Shown: piece after piece, positions 24,038 through 33,383 of the stretch
How the letters are laid out: the number at the start of each line of letters is the position of its first letter
How positions within the stretch are numbered: position 1 is the first letter of the stretch
Assembly (NCBI RefSeq): GCF_004138135.1
Contig: NZ_RYFD01000001.1
Span: forward strand, 1-64,000
DNA length: 64,000 bases
Direction: 5' to 3'
DNA from: Candidatus Oscillochloris fontis
Lineage (GTDB): Bacteria; Chloroflexota; Chloroflexia; Chloroflexales; Chloroflexaceae
Notes under the pieces: model-generated
Told to the model about the DNA's origin: nothing
Seen by the model: only the letters and a program-made list of their open reading frames with translations
Database searches by the model: none
Made by a program: the position numbers and the translations under genes

Positions 24038-24975
24038 TCAGTACCGAACACTTGGGCCGCCGTTTTGGCCCCTATGTCTACCCCGTTGAGCGGGAGCGTA
24101 TTTCTCAGTTGGCCGCTGCGGTGGGTGAGTTGCATCCCTGCTACCATGATCTTGCTGCGGCGCAGGCCGCCGGGTTGCCCGATCTGCCCGCGCCGCCGAC
24201 GCTGGCCACATGCTATGGCCTGTGGGCCAACGTGGCGCTCCTCCATGAACTGGCCGAAATCCATGCCGTCCTCCCGCGTATGCTGCATGGCGAACAACAC
24301 TATTCCTACCACGTCCCTGTCTATGCCGGCGATACGCTCACCGCCACGGTGGAGATTACCAGTATTGTGCATAAGCACGGCCAGTCTGGCCCCTTCGATC
24401 TGCTGACGCTCGAAACTCAGTTGGTGAACCAGCACGGTGTGTTGGCGATCACCGACCGTTTGGTTGCGGTGGTGCGCCCGGATTACAACGCGCTGCCCGT
24501 CCCGCCACTCCAACCTCCGGCGAGCGTATCACCTACCCCACTGCCAGGAGCGACGGTCTTGCCCCCTGTGAGCGAGCTTGCAATCGGGGTGATCTTGCCC
24601 ACCTTCCACGCACCGTCGTTATTGGCCGAAGATATGGTGCGCTATGCGGCGGCTTCACTCGACTATAATCCGCTGCATACCGATGCGGAATATGCCCATT
24701 CGCTGGGCATGGATGGGGTGATCGCCCACGGTATGTTGGTGATGGGCCAAATGGCGCGCCTCGCCACCGCCTTGGCTGGGCCGTTAGGGCTGCGTAGCCT
24801 CAGTACACGCTTCCTTGGCCCGACCCATCCCGGCGATGCGCTTGGCTTTGGGGGCATGATCACCGCCGTAGCTCCCGAAGCCCCCCCGCAACTTGTCGAG
24901 GCGGAACTGTGGGCCATGACGGCTGATGCGACCCCGCGTGCGCGCGGGGTGGTGCAGGTGGCGCTGGCGGAGTAA
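24034..24975 (+). CDS. Double-hotdog MaoC/FAS1-like dehydratase
   Basis: 313 residues. The N-terminal half is a FAS1-like/MaoC N-terminal hotdog, and the C-terminal half a MaoC-type hotdog with the hydratase-2 motif ASLDYNPLHTD (Asp210, Asn212, His215) and VIAHGMLVMG. Such proteins hydrate or dehydrate enoyl-CoA or acyl thioesters. Mesaconyl-C4-CoA hydratase of the 3-hydroxypropionate bicycle belongs to this broad family, but no pathway neighbours are present here, so I do not assign it. Coupled to the YbjN gene by an ATGA overlap. Confidence 0.8.
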   Translation: MISTEHLGRRFGPYVYPVERERISQLAAAVGELHPCYHDLAAAQAAGLPDLPAPPTLATCYGLWANVALLHELAEIHAVLPRMLHGEQHYSYHVPVYAGDTLTATVEITSIVHKHGQSGPFDLLTLETQLVNQHGVLAITDRLVAVVRPDYNALPVPPLQPPASVSPTPLPGATVLPPVSELAIGVILPTFHAPSLLAEDMVRYAAASLDYNPLHTDAEYAHSLGMDGVIAHGMLVMGQMARLATALAGPLGLRSLSTRFLGPTHPGDALGFGGMITAVAPEAPPQLVEAELWAMTADATPRARGVVQVALAE

Positions 24976-24989
24976 GTAGGGATGACGGA

Positions 24990-25032
24990 AGATCTTCGGG
25001 GGCGGCAAAACCGCCCCCGAAGATCTTTTTTT
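24990..25032 (+). terminator. Intrinsic terminator after the dehydratase gene
   Basis: Perfect 16-bp stem AGATCTTCGGGGGCGG with loop CAAAA, then seven T. The stem sequence also occurs in the interior of the 150-bp MITE and near 33.35 kb, so it is a shared hairpin module. Confidence 0.9.
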
Positions 25033-25076
25033 GGTATTGTTTGAGGCACCACCCCAAAGACGATGTTCAAGATTTT

Positions 25077-25085
25077 TGGTACAAT
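25077..25085 (+). promoter_or_regulatory. Extended -10 promoter for terC
   Basis: TGGTACAAT, an extended -10 (TG-N-TACAAT) about 58 nt before the chosen terC start. No convincing -35. Confidence 0.4.
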
Positions 25086-25142
25086 AGGCACTGCTCGCCA
25101 ACTATGGGCGGGCCATATCCTGAAGGAACGCACCAAACGTTT

Positions 25143-25895
25143 ATGGACGCGATCTTTACTACCTCAAACATGCTCGCCCTGCTCACGCTGACGGTTCTGG
25201 AGATTGTCCTCGGTGTTGATAACGTCATCTTCATCAGTATTCTCGCTGGTAAACTCCCGGTTGAACAACAGGCCAAGGCGCGTCAGACGGGCCTGGGTCT
25301 GGCGCTGATCACCCGTATTCTGCTGCTGCTCTCGATTAGCTGGATCGCCAGCCTGACCAAGCCGCTCTTTGAGGTCTTGCACCACGAATTTTCCGGGCGC
25401 AGTCTGATCCTGCTGGCAGGTGGACTCTTCCTGATCTACAAGGCGACCCACGAGATCCACGAGAAGTTGGAGGGTGACGAGAGCCACGCCGAGACGAGTG
25501 GCAAAGCCTCGTTCGCCTCGGTGATCATCCAGATCTTGTTGCTGGATGTGGTCTTCTCGCTCGACTCGGTGATCACCGCCGTGGGCATGGCCGATGCGCT
25601 GTGGGTGATGATCACCGCCGTGGTCATCGCGGTGGGGGTGATGTTGGTTCTGGCTGGCCCGCTGAGCGAGTTTGTCAATCGCCACCCCACCGTCAAGATG
25701 CTGGCGCTCAGTTTCTTGCTGCTGATCGGCTTCTCGTTGGTGGCCGAGAGCCTCGAATTCCACATCCCCAAGGGTTATATCTACTTTGCGATGGGCTTCT
25801 CGGTGTTGGTTGAAGTGCTCAACCTCCAGATAAAATCGAAGAGCAAGCCCGTCCAACTGCGTGGTTCAACAGTGCCGGACAGCATGACTAAGTAA
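25143..25895 (+). CDS. TerC family integral membrane protein
   Basis: 250 residues with seven or so membrane helices. The family signatures VLEIVLGVDNVIFI (Glu20, Asp26, Asn27) in the first helix and VVFSLDSVITAVGMA in the middle are present. TerC proteins are linked to tellurite resistance and, as shown for MeeF/YceF/Alx relatives, to Mn2+ export or membrane metalation. I start at MDAIFTTSN, where the family begins; an upstream extension is not hydrophobic and is rejected. AAGGA lies somewhat far (13-14 nt) upstream. Confidence 0.9.
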   Translation: MDAIFTTSNMLALLTLTVLEIVLGVDNVIFISILAGKLPVEQQAKARQTGLGLALITRILLLLSISWIASLTKPLFEVLHHEFSGRSLILLAGGLFLIYKATHEIHEKLEGDESHAETSGKASFASVIIQILLLDVVFSLDSVITAVGMADALWVMITAVVIAVGVMLVLAGPLSEFVNRHPTVKMLALSFLLLIGFSLVAESLEFHIPKGYIYFAMGFSVLVEVLNLQIKSKSKPVQLRGSTVPDSMTK

Positions 25896-25907
25896 GCGCA
25901 GCCTTTC

Positions 25908-25987
25908 TTGACGCAAAGACGCGAAGACGCAAAGGTTGTGATTGATTATACTATTCAAGACTTTGCGCCTTGGCGTCTTTGCGTCAA
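25908..25987. repeat. TTGACGC/GCGTCAA inverted-repeat element (copy 2)
   Basis: Bounded by perfect 15-bp inverted repeats TTGACGCAAAGACGC / GCGTCTTTGCGTCAA. It begins 12 bp after the terC stop and could form a very stable hairpin acting as a transcription stop. Confidence 0.8.
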
Positions 25988-26040
25988 CACCTGGATACGA
26001 GAAGAAGTGTGATGTGTTACGCATTTAGGGGCATTAGGAC

Positions 26041-26967
26041 GTGCTGAGTACCTTCCACCTGCGCACCTTTCTGGCCGTCGTTGATGAGGGGAGTTACTCA
26101 GCGGCGGCCCAGAAGTTGCACATGTCGCAACCGGCGGTGAGCCAGCAGATCCGGGCGTTGGAGGAGCAGCTAGGGCATGTGCGTCTCTTTCGGCGGGTGG
26201 GCCAGCGTATGCTCCCGACCCATGCCGGGGAGGAGTTGCTGCCCAGCGCCCGCGAACTGGTGACGTTGGCTGAACGGGCGGCGGAGAATATTAGCGCCCT
26301 ACGCGGCCACGTTACTGGGCGAGTGGTGCTTGGTTGTACGCCGAGTAGTGGCGAGCGCCTACTGCCCCGGCTGTTGGCCGAATTCCACACTCAGTTCCCG
26401 TCGGTCAATTTGGAATTAGAGATCGCCCCCACCGAGAGCCTCTTCGATGGCCTCGGCGAGCGGCGCATCGCGCTACTCTTTGTGGAGGAGCCGCAGCGGC
26501 GGCGCGGCAATGAAGTGGTAACGCTGGGCAGCGAAGCACTGGTGCTGGTGGCCCCCACCAGCCACCCACTCCTCAAACAAGAGCAGGTGCCACCGGGGGT
26601 ATTGCGCGAAGAAGCACTGCTCCTGCCACGGGCAGGGTCGCCCTTGCGCCGGGTGATCGAAGAGAGCCTACGGCGGCGCGGCGTTGCGCCCACCGATCTG
26701 CGGGTGAGCCTGGAGAGCGACAGCATCACCGCACTGCTTCAGGGGGTGCGGGCGGGGATGGGGTTGGCCTTCATACCGAGCAGTTGCCTGCCGGAGCGCA
26801 ATGATGGGTTGGGGCAGATTGATCTGGCGGGGCAAACGCTTCAGCAGGAGTGGTGCCTCGTGCGGCTGCGCGAGCGCAGCCTGCCATGGGCGGTTCAAGC
26901 CCTCTACGACTTCCTGGCTGGCCCACAGGCACGGGCGTTGTTGTTGAAGGCGGGGGTGGTGGGATGA
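26041..26967 (+). CDS. LysR family transcriptional regulator
   Basis: 308 residues, GTG start. Residues 1-62 form the winged HTH (FHLRTFLAVVDEGSYSAAAQKLHMSQPAVSQQIRALEEQLG), then a linker helix and a periplasmic-binding-protein-like effector domain from about residue 92 (RVVLGCTPSSGERLLPRLL). Closest in style to CysL/CbbR/YeiE members. No divergent target gene is adjacent: the 5' flank is a repeat and terC, so its regulon is unclear. Confidence 0.92.
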   Translation: MLSTFHLRTFLAVVDEGSYSAAAQKLHMSQPAVSQQIRALEEQLGHVRLFRRVGQRMLPTHAGEELLPSARELVTLAERAAENISALRGHVTGRVVLGCTPSSGERLLPRLLAEFHTQFPSVNLELEIAPTESLFDGLGERRIALLFVEEPQRRRGNEVVTLGSEALVLVAPTSHPLLKQEQVPPGVLREEALLLPRAGSPLRRVIEESLRRRGVAPTDLRVSLESDSITALLQGVRAGMGLAFIPSSCLPERNDGLGQIDLAGQTLQQEWCLVRLRERSLPWAVQALYDFLAGPQARALLLKAGVVG

Positions 26968-26986
26968 TGCTATGGTTCTGGAATTT

Positions 26987-27205
26987 CTATGCCGCCAATG
27001 GCAAAACTTCGCGCTCAATGACCTCTTGCCCTACCAGTTCCGACTCGGTCTCAGCGCGTAGATCTTCTAACATCATCTCTAGTGCATCTCGTAGATTTAC
27101 ACGCGCCTCTTCCATCGTTACTGCTTGGGTATTGACACCGGGCATCTCGGCAATCCATGCAGCAATCCATTCTCCCTGACGCACGTAGACAGCAGTCAGA
27201 TTCAT
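26987..27205 (-). CDS. Orphan HicB-like protein
   Basis: 72 residues with the HicB-type partial RNase H fold: LTAVYVRQGEWIAAWIAEMPGV, then the TMEEARVNLRDALEMML helix. The start ATG has AAGGAGG 6 nt upstream; a longer frame to 27226 lacks this. HicB antitoxins normally pair with a HicA double-stranded RNA-binding toxin, but no HicA-like frame is adjacent on either side, so this is an orphan of uncertain role. A TATAAT hexamer lies on the minus strand at 27253-27248. Confidence 0.8.
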   Translation of the reverse strand: MNLTAVYVRQGEWIAAWIAEMPGVNTQAVTMEEARVNLRDALEMMLEDLRAETESELVGQEVIEREVLPLAA

Positions 27206-27293
27206 TGAGAACCTCCTTACTCTCATTTCTGTATCTATAGTCTTGACATTATACTACCCCCAACAAAGATTCATACACAACTCTAATATGCCG

Positions 27294-27327
27294 CTAGTGT
27301 GCCACATGCGCAAACCCTGTACACTAG
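27294..27327. promoter_or_regulatory. Inverted repeat CTAGTGT-N20-ACACTAG upstream of dnaK
   Basis: Perfect 7-bp arms. The right arm overlaps a possible -10 (TACACT, 27320-27325). It resembles neither CIRCE nor HAIR heat-shock operators, so the regulator is unknown. Confidence 0.4.
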
Positions 27328-27403
27328 GGTAAGGAAGTAGCGGCCAGCCGTATGGGTTGGCTCACAATGAATTGACGACACAACTCTATTGGAGGAGAAG
27401 ATA

Positions 27404-29278
<1,875 letters not shown>

Positions 29279-29283
29279 ATCTC

Positions 29284-29335
29284 ATGTATGGTGGTGTTTG
29301 GCGGCGCAGCCGCCAAACACCACCATACATCATTT
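29284..29335 (+). terminator. Terminator after dnaK
   Basis: Perfect 22-bp stem starting ATGTATGGTGGTGTTTGGCG with the loop GCA, followed by CATTTTT. It starts 6 bp after the dnaK stop. Confidence 0.85.
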
Positions 29336-29387
29336 TTCCGAAGTTGCGTATAATGCCGCCCTATGGTAAGATTTTCCCCGGTTCGAT

Positions 29388-29479
29388 GGGCAGGTCGCAT
29401 AGTCCGGTCTAGTGCGCGGCACTGGAAATGCCGTACAGCAGCAATGCTGTCGAGGGTTCGAATCCCTCCCTGCCCGCCA
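29388..29479 (+). tRNA. tRNA-Ser (anticodon GGA)
   Basis: 92-nt serine tRNA. Acceptor GGGCAGG pairs with CCTGCCC, followed by discriminator G and an encoded CCA. The anticodon loop CTGGAAA gives GGA, reading UCC/UCU. A long variable arm (TACAGCAGCAATGCTGT) and T-arm GAGGGTTCGAATCCCTC are visible. A TATAAT box lies 34 nt upstream at 29349-29354, in front of which stands the dnaK terminator. Confidence 0.95.
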
Positions 29480-29498
29480 TTTCTCCCCTTTCCCCTCT

Positions 29499-30545
29499 TC
29501 ACATCACCAGATTAAACAAGTACCCAATCCCAATGATGCCTAGCCCGACCACCCCCACAAAGGTGGCGATCAGGCGCGGCTTGAGCACGCGGCGCAGGAT
29601 GATCATTTCGGGTAGGCTCAGCGCCACCACCGCCATCATAAAGGCGAGGACGGTGCCGAGTGCTGCGCCCTTGGCCATGAGGGCTTGGACGACCGGGATG
29701 ACTCCGGCGGCGTTGGAGTAGAGTGGAATGCCGAGCAGCACTGCCACCGGCACCGACCACCAAGCATCGGAACCCATCACCCCGGCAAGGGCATCTTGGG
29801 GGACGTAGCCGTGAATCCCCGCGCCGACGGCAATCCCGATTACCACATAGAGCCACACCTTGCCCACGATCTCGCGGGTGCTCGCCCACGCCTGGGTAAA
29901 GCGGTCGTTCCAGGTGAGGTGTTCTTCAGCCACACTGCCCCCGCCACCCTTGATCTGCCAGACAAAGTCTTCGACATGCTGCTCCATCTTCAGGCGTCCA
30001 ATCACGACTCCGGCAATGATGGCCACGCTCAATCCGGCCACGAGGTAGAGCAATGCGACCCGCCAGCCAAACATGCCGAAGAGCATCACCAGGGCGACCT
30101 CGTTGACCATGGGGGCGGCGATGAGGAAGGAGAAGGTGACACCCAGCGGGATGCCCGATTCGACAAAGCCGATGAAGAGTGGCACCGCCGAGCAGGAGCA
30201 GAAGGGGGTGAGCACGCCTAATCCGGCGGCGAAGATGTTGCCCACACCTTCGCGCCGCCCACCGAGCAGAGCGCGGGCGCGTTCGGCACTGAAGAAGGAG
30301 CGCACGGTGGTGATCAGGAAGATCATGCCGCTGAGGAGCAGCAGGATCTTGGGTACGTCGTAGAGGAAGAAGGCCAGCGACTCGCCCAAGTGCGAGCCAT
30401 GTTCGAGGCCCAATAGTCCATAGGTGAGCCATTCGGCCAGCGGCTGGATCAGGTTGTAGGCCAGCAGCCAGAGCAGTGCGGCGGCACTGACGATCCACCA
30501 GACGCGGTAGGTTGGCTGGGGTTGGGTGGTTATACTCTGTTCCAT
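29499..30545 (-). CDS. COG0701/DUF318 (ArsP-like) permease
   Basis: 348 residues, about ten membrane segments. Hallmark TPFCSCSAVPLFIGF (113-127, Cys116 and Cys118) and SFLIAAPMVNEVALV identify the PF03773 family, which includes organoarsenical exporter ArsP and SO_0444-type Cu/Zn efflux proteins. A cytoplasmic loop with GGGGS lies near residue 213. The neighbouring ArsR regulator and CxxC thioredoxin-like gene on the same strand form a common metal/metalloid-resistance set. Candidate substrates are arsenicals or a thiophilic metal. An inverted repeat that looks like an ArsR operator lies just upstream. Confidence 0.88.
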   Translation of the reverse strand: MEQSITTQPQPTYRVWWIVSAAALLWLLAYNLIQPLAEWLTYGLLGLEHGSHLGESLAFFLYDVPKILLLLSGMIFLITTVRSFFSAERARALLGGRREGVGNIFAAGLGVLTPFCSCSAVPLFIGFVESGIPLGVTFSFLIAAPMVNEVALVMLFGMFGWRVALLYLVAGLSVAIIAGVVIGRLKMEQHVEDFVWQIKGGGGSVAEEHLTWNDRFTQAWASTREIVGKVWLYVVIGIAVGAGIHGYVPQDALAGVMGSDAWWSVPVAVLLGIPLYSNAAGVIPVVQALMAKGAALGTVLAFMMAVVALSLPEMIILRRVLKPRLIATFVGVVGLGIIGIGYLFNLVM

Positions 30546-30555
30546 GGAGATTCCT

Positions 30556-30577
30556 TATATTCAAAAGAATGAATATA
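30556..30577. promoter_or_regulatory. ArsR-type operator upstream of the permease
   Basis: Perfect 8-bp dyad TATATTCA-N6-TGAATATA. ATTCA...TGAAT dyads are typical ArsR/SmtB family sites. A second, weaker site of the same 7-6-7 layout precedes the arsR-like gene. Confidence 0.6.
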
Positions 30578-30592
30578 TAACCTGATAAGAAT

Positions 30593-30608
30593 GGGGGCTA
30601 GTGCCCCC
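30593..30608 (-). terminator. Small GC hairpin between thioredoxin-like and permease genes
   Basis: GGGGGC-TAGT-GCCCCC, 6-bp stem with 4-nt loop. It could attenuate read-through from the arsR/thioredoxin genes into the permease gene. Confidence 0.35.
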
Positions 30609-30649
30609 AAGAAGAATGGTTCGCACGAAAAAATCCGGGATGCGCCACA

Positions 30650-30706
30650 TGGCTTCGACAAGCTCAGCCAGCGGCGCGGTGGCGGTGGCTGAGCCTGCCG
30701 AAGCCA
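30650..30706. repeat. REP-like palindrome TGGCTTCGAC...GCCGAAGCCA
   Basis: 57-bp element with imperfect arms TGGCTTCGACAAGCTCAGCC and GGCTGAGCCTGCCGAAGCCA. Elements of this look are widespread in bacterial genomes. It sits inside the arsR-thioredoxin-permease unit. Confidence 0.75.
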
Positions 30707-30770
30707 CCGCAACACATTTCAGTTTTCCCAAGGCTTCTTCGCGCTAAGAAAGCATGCCGGAGAATTGCTC

Positions 30771-31013
30771 CTAAACCCCTGCCTTGAGCCAGCCAAGGAT
30801 CTCGGCCTCACTGGGGATGCGGCCTGCCGCGACGAGCGTATCATCTACGACCAACCCCGGCGTGCGCATGATGTTCCAGCGCATCATCTGGGCATAGTCG
30901 GTCACTTTTTCTACCTCAACCTGGAGGCCGTGGTCGGCGACCACTTTGTGCACCAAGCCTTCTAGCCGCTTGCAGTTGGCACATCCCGAACCGAGTACTT
31001 TGACGTTGCGCAT
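30771..31013 (-). CDS. Thioredoxin-like redox protein (TM0996/MTH895 type)
   Basis: 80 residues. MRNVKVLGSGCANCKRLE starts the protein, with CxxC at Cys11/Cys14; RTPGLVVDDTLVAAGRIPS is the cis-Pro region. This is the small thioredoxin_3 family often encoded with PF03773 permeases and ArsR regulators, where it is thought to reduce or hand over the thiol-bound substrate. The start has AAGGATGG upstream; longer frames are rejected. It lies 13 bp after the arsR-like gene. Confidence 0.88.
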   Translation of the reverse strand: MRNVKVLGSGCANCKRLEGLVHKVVADHGLQVEVEKVTDYAQMMRWNIMRTPGLVVDDTLVAAGRIPSEAEILGWLKAGV

Positions 31014-31026
31014 GGTAGACCCATCC

Positions 31027-31374
31027 TTATTCACTGATACATTTCGGGCAGTCACAGGCGTTCGCACGCGGCATGGGAGATGGTATGGGGATCTGGTTGA
31101 TCGTGCGAGCCGCATCGAGCAGGGTGTAGATCTCCGGGCGCACCACGCGGTAGTAGCTATTCATGCCATCGCGCCGGTCACTAATGATCGCTGCGCTACG
31201 CAGGAGGGCGAGTTGTTGTGAGATGTAGGCTTGGCGCTTGCCCAGATGGGCCTCAAGGTGGCAGACACACTGCTCGCCATCGCGCAAGAGATCGAGGATG
31301 GCGATGCGGATCGGGTGCGCCAGGATCTTGAAGGTGGTGGCGATAAGATTTTGGGGCGCTGCGGTAGTCGGCAT
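31027..31374 (-). CDS. ArsR family metalloregulator
   Basis: 115 residues. Winged HTH with ALAHPIRIAILDLL-type helix (here ILAHPIRIAILDLL) and recognition region AYISQQLALLRSAAII. Metal-thiol candidates are Cys36 and Cys38 in CVC on helix 3 (ELCVCDL in classical ArsR) and a C-terminal CDCPKC (Cys107, 109, 112). It should repress the thioredoxin-permease genes and release on metalloid or metal binding. GAGG lies 7 nt before the chosen ATG. Confidence 0.92.
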   Translation of the reverse strand: MPTTAAPQNLIATTFKILAHPIRIAILDLLRDGEQCVCHLEAHLGKRQAYISQQLALLRSAAIISDRRDGMNSYYRVVRPEIYTLLDAARTINQIPIPSPMPRANACDCPKCISE

Positions 31375-31408
31375 GGATGGCCTCGTGGTTGGTGATCTTG
31401 GCGGTACT

Positions 31409-31428
31409 ATATCTCTTTTCTTGAATAT
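31409..31428. promoter_or_regulatory. ArsR-type operator upstream of the arsR-like gene
   Basis: ATATCTC-N6-TGAATAT: right half identical to the permease operator, left half degenerate. A longer dyad ACTATAT-N12-ATATAGT frames it (31406-31431). Position suggests autoregulation. Confidence 0.5.
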
Positions 31429-31525
31429 AGTCAAGATAGTAAGGCATGATTGCACCCATATTGCAGTTTGGACTATCGTTTGGTACGCTGAATATGTGGT
31501 GCATAAGCAAAAGTGGGGAGGTGGT

Positions 31526-31849
31526 ATGTCTCCACCAATATGGACAGCTACTCATGTTTTGGCCGAGTTGGCCCGTCATCGGGCACAACTCCAATCTCTC
31601 GGTGTGCGCTCGCTAGGTCTGTTTGGCTCGTATCGGCATGGAACTCCTCGTCCTGATAGTGATATGGATTTTCTCACGGATCTGGAGCATCCCTCGTTCG
31701 ACAGCTACATGAACCTCAAGTTCTGGCTGGAAGATCGCTTTGGCTCTTCTGTTGATTTGGTCTTGATTGATAGCATCAAGCCCCGGATTCGTCCGGTTAT
31801 TCTGCGAGAGGTTCTCTATGTCGAGGGATTATCGCCTTTATCTGGATGA
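31526..31849 (+). CDS. MntA-type nucleotidyltransferase antitoxin
   Basis: 107 residues of the minimal nucleotidyltransferase family, with GLFGSYRHGTPRPDSDMDF holding the GS...DxD active site (Gly34-Ser35, Asp46, Asp48). In type VII toxin-antitoxin systems MntA AMPylates the HEPN toxin HepT on tyrosine to silence it. GGGGAGG precedes the ATG. The next gene overlaps by 32 bp and encodes the HEPN partner. Confidence 0.9.
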   Translation: MSPPIWTATHVLAELARHRAQLQSLGVRSLGLFGSYRHGTPRPDSDMDFLTDLEHPSFDSYMNLKFWLEDRFGSSVDLVLIDSIKPRIRPVILREVLYVEGLSPLSG

Positions 31850-32165
31850 TATTCTGGAGGCGATCCAGAAGATTCGCCGTTATACCAGTGGGATTGACTT
31901 TACCACCTTCCGCACTGATGAGATGAGGATTGATGCCGTGGTGCGTAATCTTGAGATCATCGGTGAAGCAACAAAACATATTCCCCAAATACAGCGCGAT
32001 TTGGTTCCTACCATTGATTGGCGGAAAATTGCAGGTTTGCGCGATATTGTTATCCATCAGTATTTTGGTGTTAACCTCGTGATCATCTGGGATGTCGTCG
32101 AAAATCACCTGGATGCCCTGTACCACGCAATCAGCGGGATACTTGCTGCTGAAGACGAAGATTAA
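31818..32165 (+). CDS. HepT-type HEPN ribonuclease toxin (DUF86)
   Basis: 115 residues, all-helical HEPN domain with the catalytic R-X4-H motif RDIVIHQY (Arg75, His80) and Tyr82, the position that is AMPylated in characterised HepT proteins. Predicted RNase toxin neutralised by the upstream MntA-like protein. The start MSRDYRLYLDD is inferred from family length; longer frames overlap the antitoxin gene too deeply. Confidence 0.9.
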   Translation: MSRDYRLYLDDILEAIQKIRRYTSGIDFTTFRTDEMRIDAVVRNLEIIGEATKHIPQIQRDLVPTIDWRKIAGLRDIVIHQYFGVNLVIIWDVVENHLDALYHAISGILAAEDED

Positions 32166-32245
32166 GAGGAACCAACCCACATCCCCTATGAGGTCTGTTA
32201 TACTAAACCCGTGCAGGAACCCGCCCCCACAAGAAGGAGTTATTT

Positions 32246-32467
32246 ATGAGCAAGACGCTTGTCCAACTGATTCAGGAGAAGACCGGCATTAGTGAGGAGC
32301 AGGCCCAGGGTGCCTTGAATACGGTGATTGGTTTTCTCAAGGAGAAGTTGCCGGAGCCGCTCGCAGCCCAGCTTGATGGTGTCGTGAATAGTGATGTGAG
32401 CGCGGCGTCAGAGATGATGAATACCGTGACGAGTACGCTAGGTGGGCTTTTCGGCAAGAAGGAATAA
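32246..32467 (+). CDS. Small helical protein (DUF2267-like, tentative)
   Basis: 73 residues. LVQLIQEKTGISEEQAQGALNTVIGFLKEKLPEPLAAQLDG resembles the repeat of DUF2267 or related helical families. The C-terminal LGGLFGKKE is seen in some of those proteins. Strong GGAG ribosome site; TATACT at 32198-32203 may be the -10. Function unknown. It is followed after 68 bp by the GIDE-domain gene. Confidence 0.65.
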   Translation: MSKTLVQLIQEKTGISEEQAQGALNTVIGFLKEKLPEPLAAQLDGVVNSDVSAASEMMNTVTSTLGGLFGKKE

Positions 32468-32535
32468 CACCCGCTGGTCTCCTTCTGGGAGTGCAGGTGG
32501 TGCGCTCCCGGCTTGTTGAAAATGGAGCAACCCCT

Positions 32536-33285
32536 ATGGTTATCAGCGGCATCGTTCTGCTGATCGTCGCGGTGATCTGCTTCTTCGTGGCGCGCTCGAA
32601 GGCCAATGCGCTCCACGCAATGAACGCGGCGGACACCTATACGGCCCAACTGCTGTCCGAGGTGCATCGTAAAATTACCAGTACGCTGGGTGGCGATGGC
32701 TGGGCACAGCCGTGTGAGATCGAGGGCGTCATTGAGTGTGATTCACCGCTCAAAGGCCCGGTGTCGGGGCAACCCTGCGTGGCCTATCTCTATACCCAGT
32801 CACGCGAGTATGAGGAACGTGTCACCGAGACTGACTCGGAGGGCAAGCGTGAAACCAGCGTCCAGCGGCGGAGTGAGCAACTGCGCAGCGAGGATCGCCG
32901 GATCAAGTTCTCGATCCGTGATGAGACCGGCCAGACGCTGGTGCTGCCCGAAGGGGCCGATCTGGATCTGGTGGAGACAGGCAAGCGCTTTGATCAGGAT
33001 GAGAAGCCCTGGACGGGTGCGACCCGCACGCTGGGCCAGTCGCATGTTGAGCAGAGTTTGGCCGTCGGCACCAAGGTCTATATTTTGGGCTGCGCGGTAG
33101 ATCGTCAGGGTTCGGTGGCGATTGGCAAGCACCCCAGAGATTCCAAACACCGCTTTATGATCAGCCGCAAGAGCGAGCAGGAGTTGGCTAGTTCGGCGGC
33201 GTTCTGGTCGCGTAACCTCTACTATGCGGCAGGTGGTTCGGGGGTTTTGGGGGTGATTTTGGTGATTGTGGGGATGCTGGGCTAA
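32536..33285 (+). CDS. GIDE-domain (MULAN-like) membrane protein
   Basis: 249 residues. Membrane helix at 1-22, a coiled or helical spacer, then a domain resembling the GIDE domain (PF12483) of eukaryotic E3 ligases: CEIEGVIECDSPLKGPVSGQPCVAYLY, a charged loop, and IRDETGQTLVLPEGADLDL; a second membrane helix lies at about 225-247. No RING finger is present, so it is not a ubiquitin ligase. Bacterial GIDE proteins have no established role; membrane stress or signalling has been proposed on domain grounds. GGAG lies 8 nt before the ATG. Confidence 0.75.
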   Translation: MVISGIVLLIVAVICFFVARSKANALHAMNAADTYTAQLLSEVHRKITSTLGGDGWAQPCEIEGVIECDSPLKGPVSGQPCVAYLYTQSREYEERVTETDSEGKRETSVQRRSEQLRSEDRRIKFSIRDETGQTLVLPEGADLDLVETGKRFDQDEKPWTGATRTLGQSHVEQSLAVGTKVYILGCAVDRQGSVAIGKHPRDSKHRFMISRKSEQELASSAAFWSRNLYYAAGGSGVLGVILVIVGMLG

Positions 33286-33345
33286 GTTTTTGGCGGCGCA
33301 GCCGCCCCCTTCCCATACGCATGAAGTTACGCCTCACGGTGGAGG

Positions 33346-33383
33346 TTCGGGGGAGGCTGCGCCGCCCCCGAAGAACTTTTTTT
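33346..33383 (+). terminator. Intrinsic terminator after the GIDE gene
   Basis: Stem TTCGGGGGAGGC/GCCGCCCCCGAA with one mismatch and loop TGC, followed by GAAC and seven T. Confidence 0.75.

Noticed and set aside
24034-24975. Assignment as mesaconyl-C4-CoA hydratase (meh)
   Set aside because: Only family-level resemblance is visible, and none of the other 3-hydroxypropionate bicycle genes are nearby.
26968-27290. HicA toxin partner for the HicB-like gene
   Set aside because: No small frame with a dsRNA-binding HicA signature exists on either side; the upstream region is promoter DNA and the downstream gene is LysR.
27241-27403. CIRCE or HAIR heat-shock operator before dnaK
   Set aside because: No TTAGCACTC-N9-GAGTGCTAA or CTTGAGT-N7-ACTCAAG pattern could be found; only an unrelated CTAGTGT dyad.
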